Assembly (NCBI GenBank): GCA_023399455.1
Contig: JAEWPN010000071.1
Span: 1 to 14,680 of the forward strand
Reading direction: 5' to 3'
Length of the DNA stretch: 14,680 bases
Source of the DNA: Bacillota bacterium
Lineage (GTDB): Bacteria; Bacillota; Clostridia; Lachnospirales; Lachnospiraceae
In this document: in pieces, positions 13,587-14,680 of the stretch
How positions within the stretch are numbered: the first letter of the stretch is position 1
How the letters are laid out: each line of letters opens with the position of its first letter
Program-made: the position numbers and the translations under genes
The notes under the pieces: generated by a model
What the model saw: only the letters and a program-made list of their open reading frames with translations
What the model was told of the DNA's origin: nothing
Database searches by the model: none

Positions 13587-14680
13587 TTAATATATTAAGA
13601 AATATTCCCGGATATAGAAGGCCATAAGAAGGTCGAACTTAACCTTGGAATCATTTATTTCGCTGCCCAACAGCTCTTTGATTTTTTTCATACGGTAGAT
13701 TACCGTATTCCTATGTGTGTGAAGTTTATCTGATGTTTCCAGCAAATTACAGTCAGACAGAAGGAAAATTCTTAGTGTGGTCAGATAATCGGTCTCGTGA
13801 GCAGAATCATAGGCCTCCAGTTTTCCGAGTTTTTTTTGGCAGATGTCTTTGAGCATTTCAGGATCAGAGGATGAAAATAAAATCTGAAAAATGCCAAGCT
13901 CTTCAAAATTCACTAAGGGTATATTCCAAAAGACCGCGGATGCGAGGGCAAAACGAGCCCGCTTATAGCAAAGACTGAATTCTTTCAGGGAGGAAAAAAC
14001 ATTGCTGATACCAAGGATAATGCTATCGCAGAATAGAAGGATTTCCAATACTTCCTCAAATGACATCTCAGTCCGGGAGGGCTGATAAATCAACACCTGC
14101 CGGTTGTCATGCTCAAAAAGATGATATTTAAAATGCCGATGGTTCAGCGCAAAGGTAACTCTGGTAGTATTTTGGAGATTTTGCATGACAATGATACGGT
14201 ACTCATCATCTGTGGCAAAGCCATACCGGTTCAAGGTCAGCAATGTGCTTTCGTGTAGATTTGCCTGATAAACAGCACTCTGAAAAGCAGCATTCAATTC
14301 ATCGGTACGCTGTGTGCTTTGGAGAAGCGTACGGCAGTAGTCCTGCATAATATCAACAAGATGGACATCCCAGGGAATCGTGAACAGAGGAAATTCGCTT
14401 GTGATACAGAATTCAATAATCTCCTCCGTAAGTTCCTCGATATGGATGTATTGTCCCACATTAATAAGGATTCCACTGCAATTGTGAGTAACTAAAGAGC
14501 GTATAAAATCAAACAAGGCAATTCCGCTTCTGGTAAACAGACCTGTAGTGATTACAAGCTCGCCGCCCTTTAAAAAAGACATATTTTGAAAATCTTCGGC
14601 CAGATAAATCCAGGAAACAGAATTAGTTAATCCAGCCTCTCCGCTGTGCAGTGTCATACTGTATTTCTCTTTTGTGGAAT
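13587..14680 (-). CDS. PucR-family transcriptional regulator (5' end beyond the right edge)
   Basis: The frame is open to the window edge. The first visible ATG (14655-14657) lies inside the domain start (compare SGEAGLTNSVSW with the usual AGxxGLDRxVxW), and it lacks a clear ribosome binding site, so the gene most likely begins about 10-20 residues beyond the window. The N-terminal part, about 120 residues, is the PucR sensory domain (FLKGGELVITTGL, GILINVG). A middle region (EYRIIVMQNL ... IILGISNVFSSL) resembles the GGDEF-like CdaR domain. The C-terminus is the PucR helix-turn-helix (LLETSDKLHTHRNTVIYRMKKIKELLG). Members activate catabolic operons such as purine use; the target is not in view. 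It lies 113 bases upstream of mntR on the same strand. Confidence 0.88.
   Translation of the reverse strand, partial: STKEKYSMTLHSGEAGLTNSVSWIYLAEDFQNMSFLKGGELVITTGLFTRSGIALFDFIRSLVTHNCSGILINVGQYIHIEELTEEIIEFCITSEFPLFTIPWDVHLVDIMQDYCRTLLQSTQRTDELNAAFQSAVYQANLHESTLLTLNRYGFATDDEYRIIVMQNLQNTTRVTFALNHRHFKYHLFEHDNRQVLIYQPSRTEMSFEEVLEILLFCDSIILGISNVFSSLKEFSLCYKRARFALASAVFWNIPLVNFEELGIFQILFSSSDPEMLKDICQKKLGKLEAYDSAHETDYLTTLRIFLLSDCNLLETSDKLHTHRNTVIYRMKKIKELLGSEINDSKVKFDLLMAFYIREYFLIY

Overview
The window reads as a chromosomal segment from a low-GC, Gram-positive anaerobe of the Clostridia, most likely a Lachnospiraceae-type genome. This is inferred from strong AGGAGG-type ribosome binding sites, AT-rich sigma-A-like promoters, and protein sequences close to Firmicutes families (DbpA/YxiN, MntR, YvlD, clostridial Ogt). 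I see no rRNA, tRNA, CRISPR array, transposase or phage module. Genes are tightly packed and nearly every intergenic gap holds regulatory sequence.

Layout. (1) 1-2733: the first codons of a leftward gene that leaves the window, then a leftward DNA-alkylation repair operon, transcribed in the order Ada/AraC-AlkA fusion, Ogt methyltransferase, HD-domain hydrolase. (2) 2841-4091: a 46-bp near-perfect palindrome overlapping a promoter, followed by a rightward padR and class I methyltransferase pair. (3) 4101-6577: a leftward EamA/DMT transporter divergent from a rightward MocR-type (GntR plus aminotransferase) regulator, with an inverted repeat and an extra half-site between them. (4) 6592-8112: a leftward four-gene operon, transcribed DUF2089 zinc-ribbon protein, SHOCT-like protein, small protein, YvlD-like membrane protein. 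Its promoter has a 68-bp stretch of pure A/T just upstream. (5) 8278-11664: a leftward group of dbpA, a DUF1456 (YehS-like) gene and an RhlE/CshA-type DEAD-box helicase gene, closed by an intrinsic terminator. (6) 11947-12996: a rightward long-form RsmH (16S rRNA methyltransferase) paralogue with a structured inverted repeat upstream. (7) 12991-14680: a leftward MntR-type manganese regulator, preceded by a leftward PucR-type regulator that is cut by the right window edge.

How the genes fit together. The repair operon combines direct reversal (Ogt) and base excision (AlkA) under what should be a self-sensing Ada activator; the HD hydrolase may clean up damaged nucleotides, but this is inference. 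The DbpA-DUF1456-DEAD group and the divergent RsmH form a ribosome-biogenesis neighbourhood. Four one-component regulators (PadR, MocR, MntR, PucR) sit close together; for PadR and MocR the adjacent target gene and a plausible operator are visible. No clearly novel defence or mobile system is present. The items most worth follow-up are the palindromic padR promoter, the YvlD/DUF2089 operon, the extra RsmH with its upstream inverted repeat, and the HD gene tied to alkylation repair.
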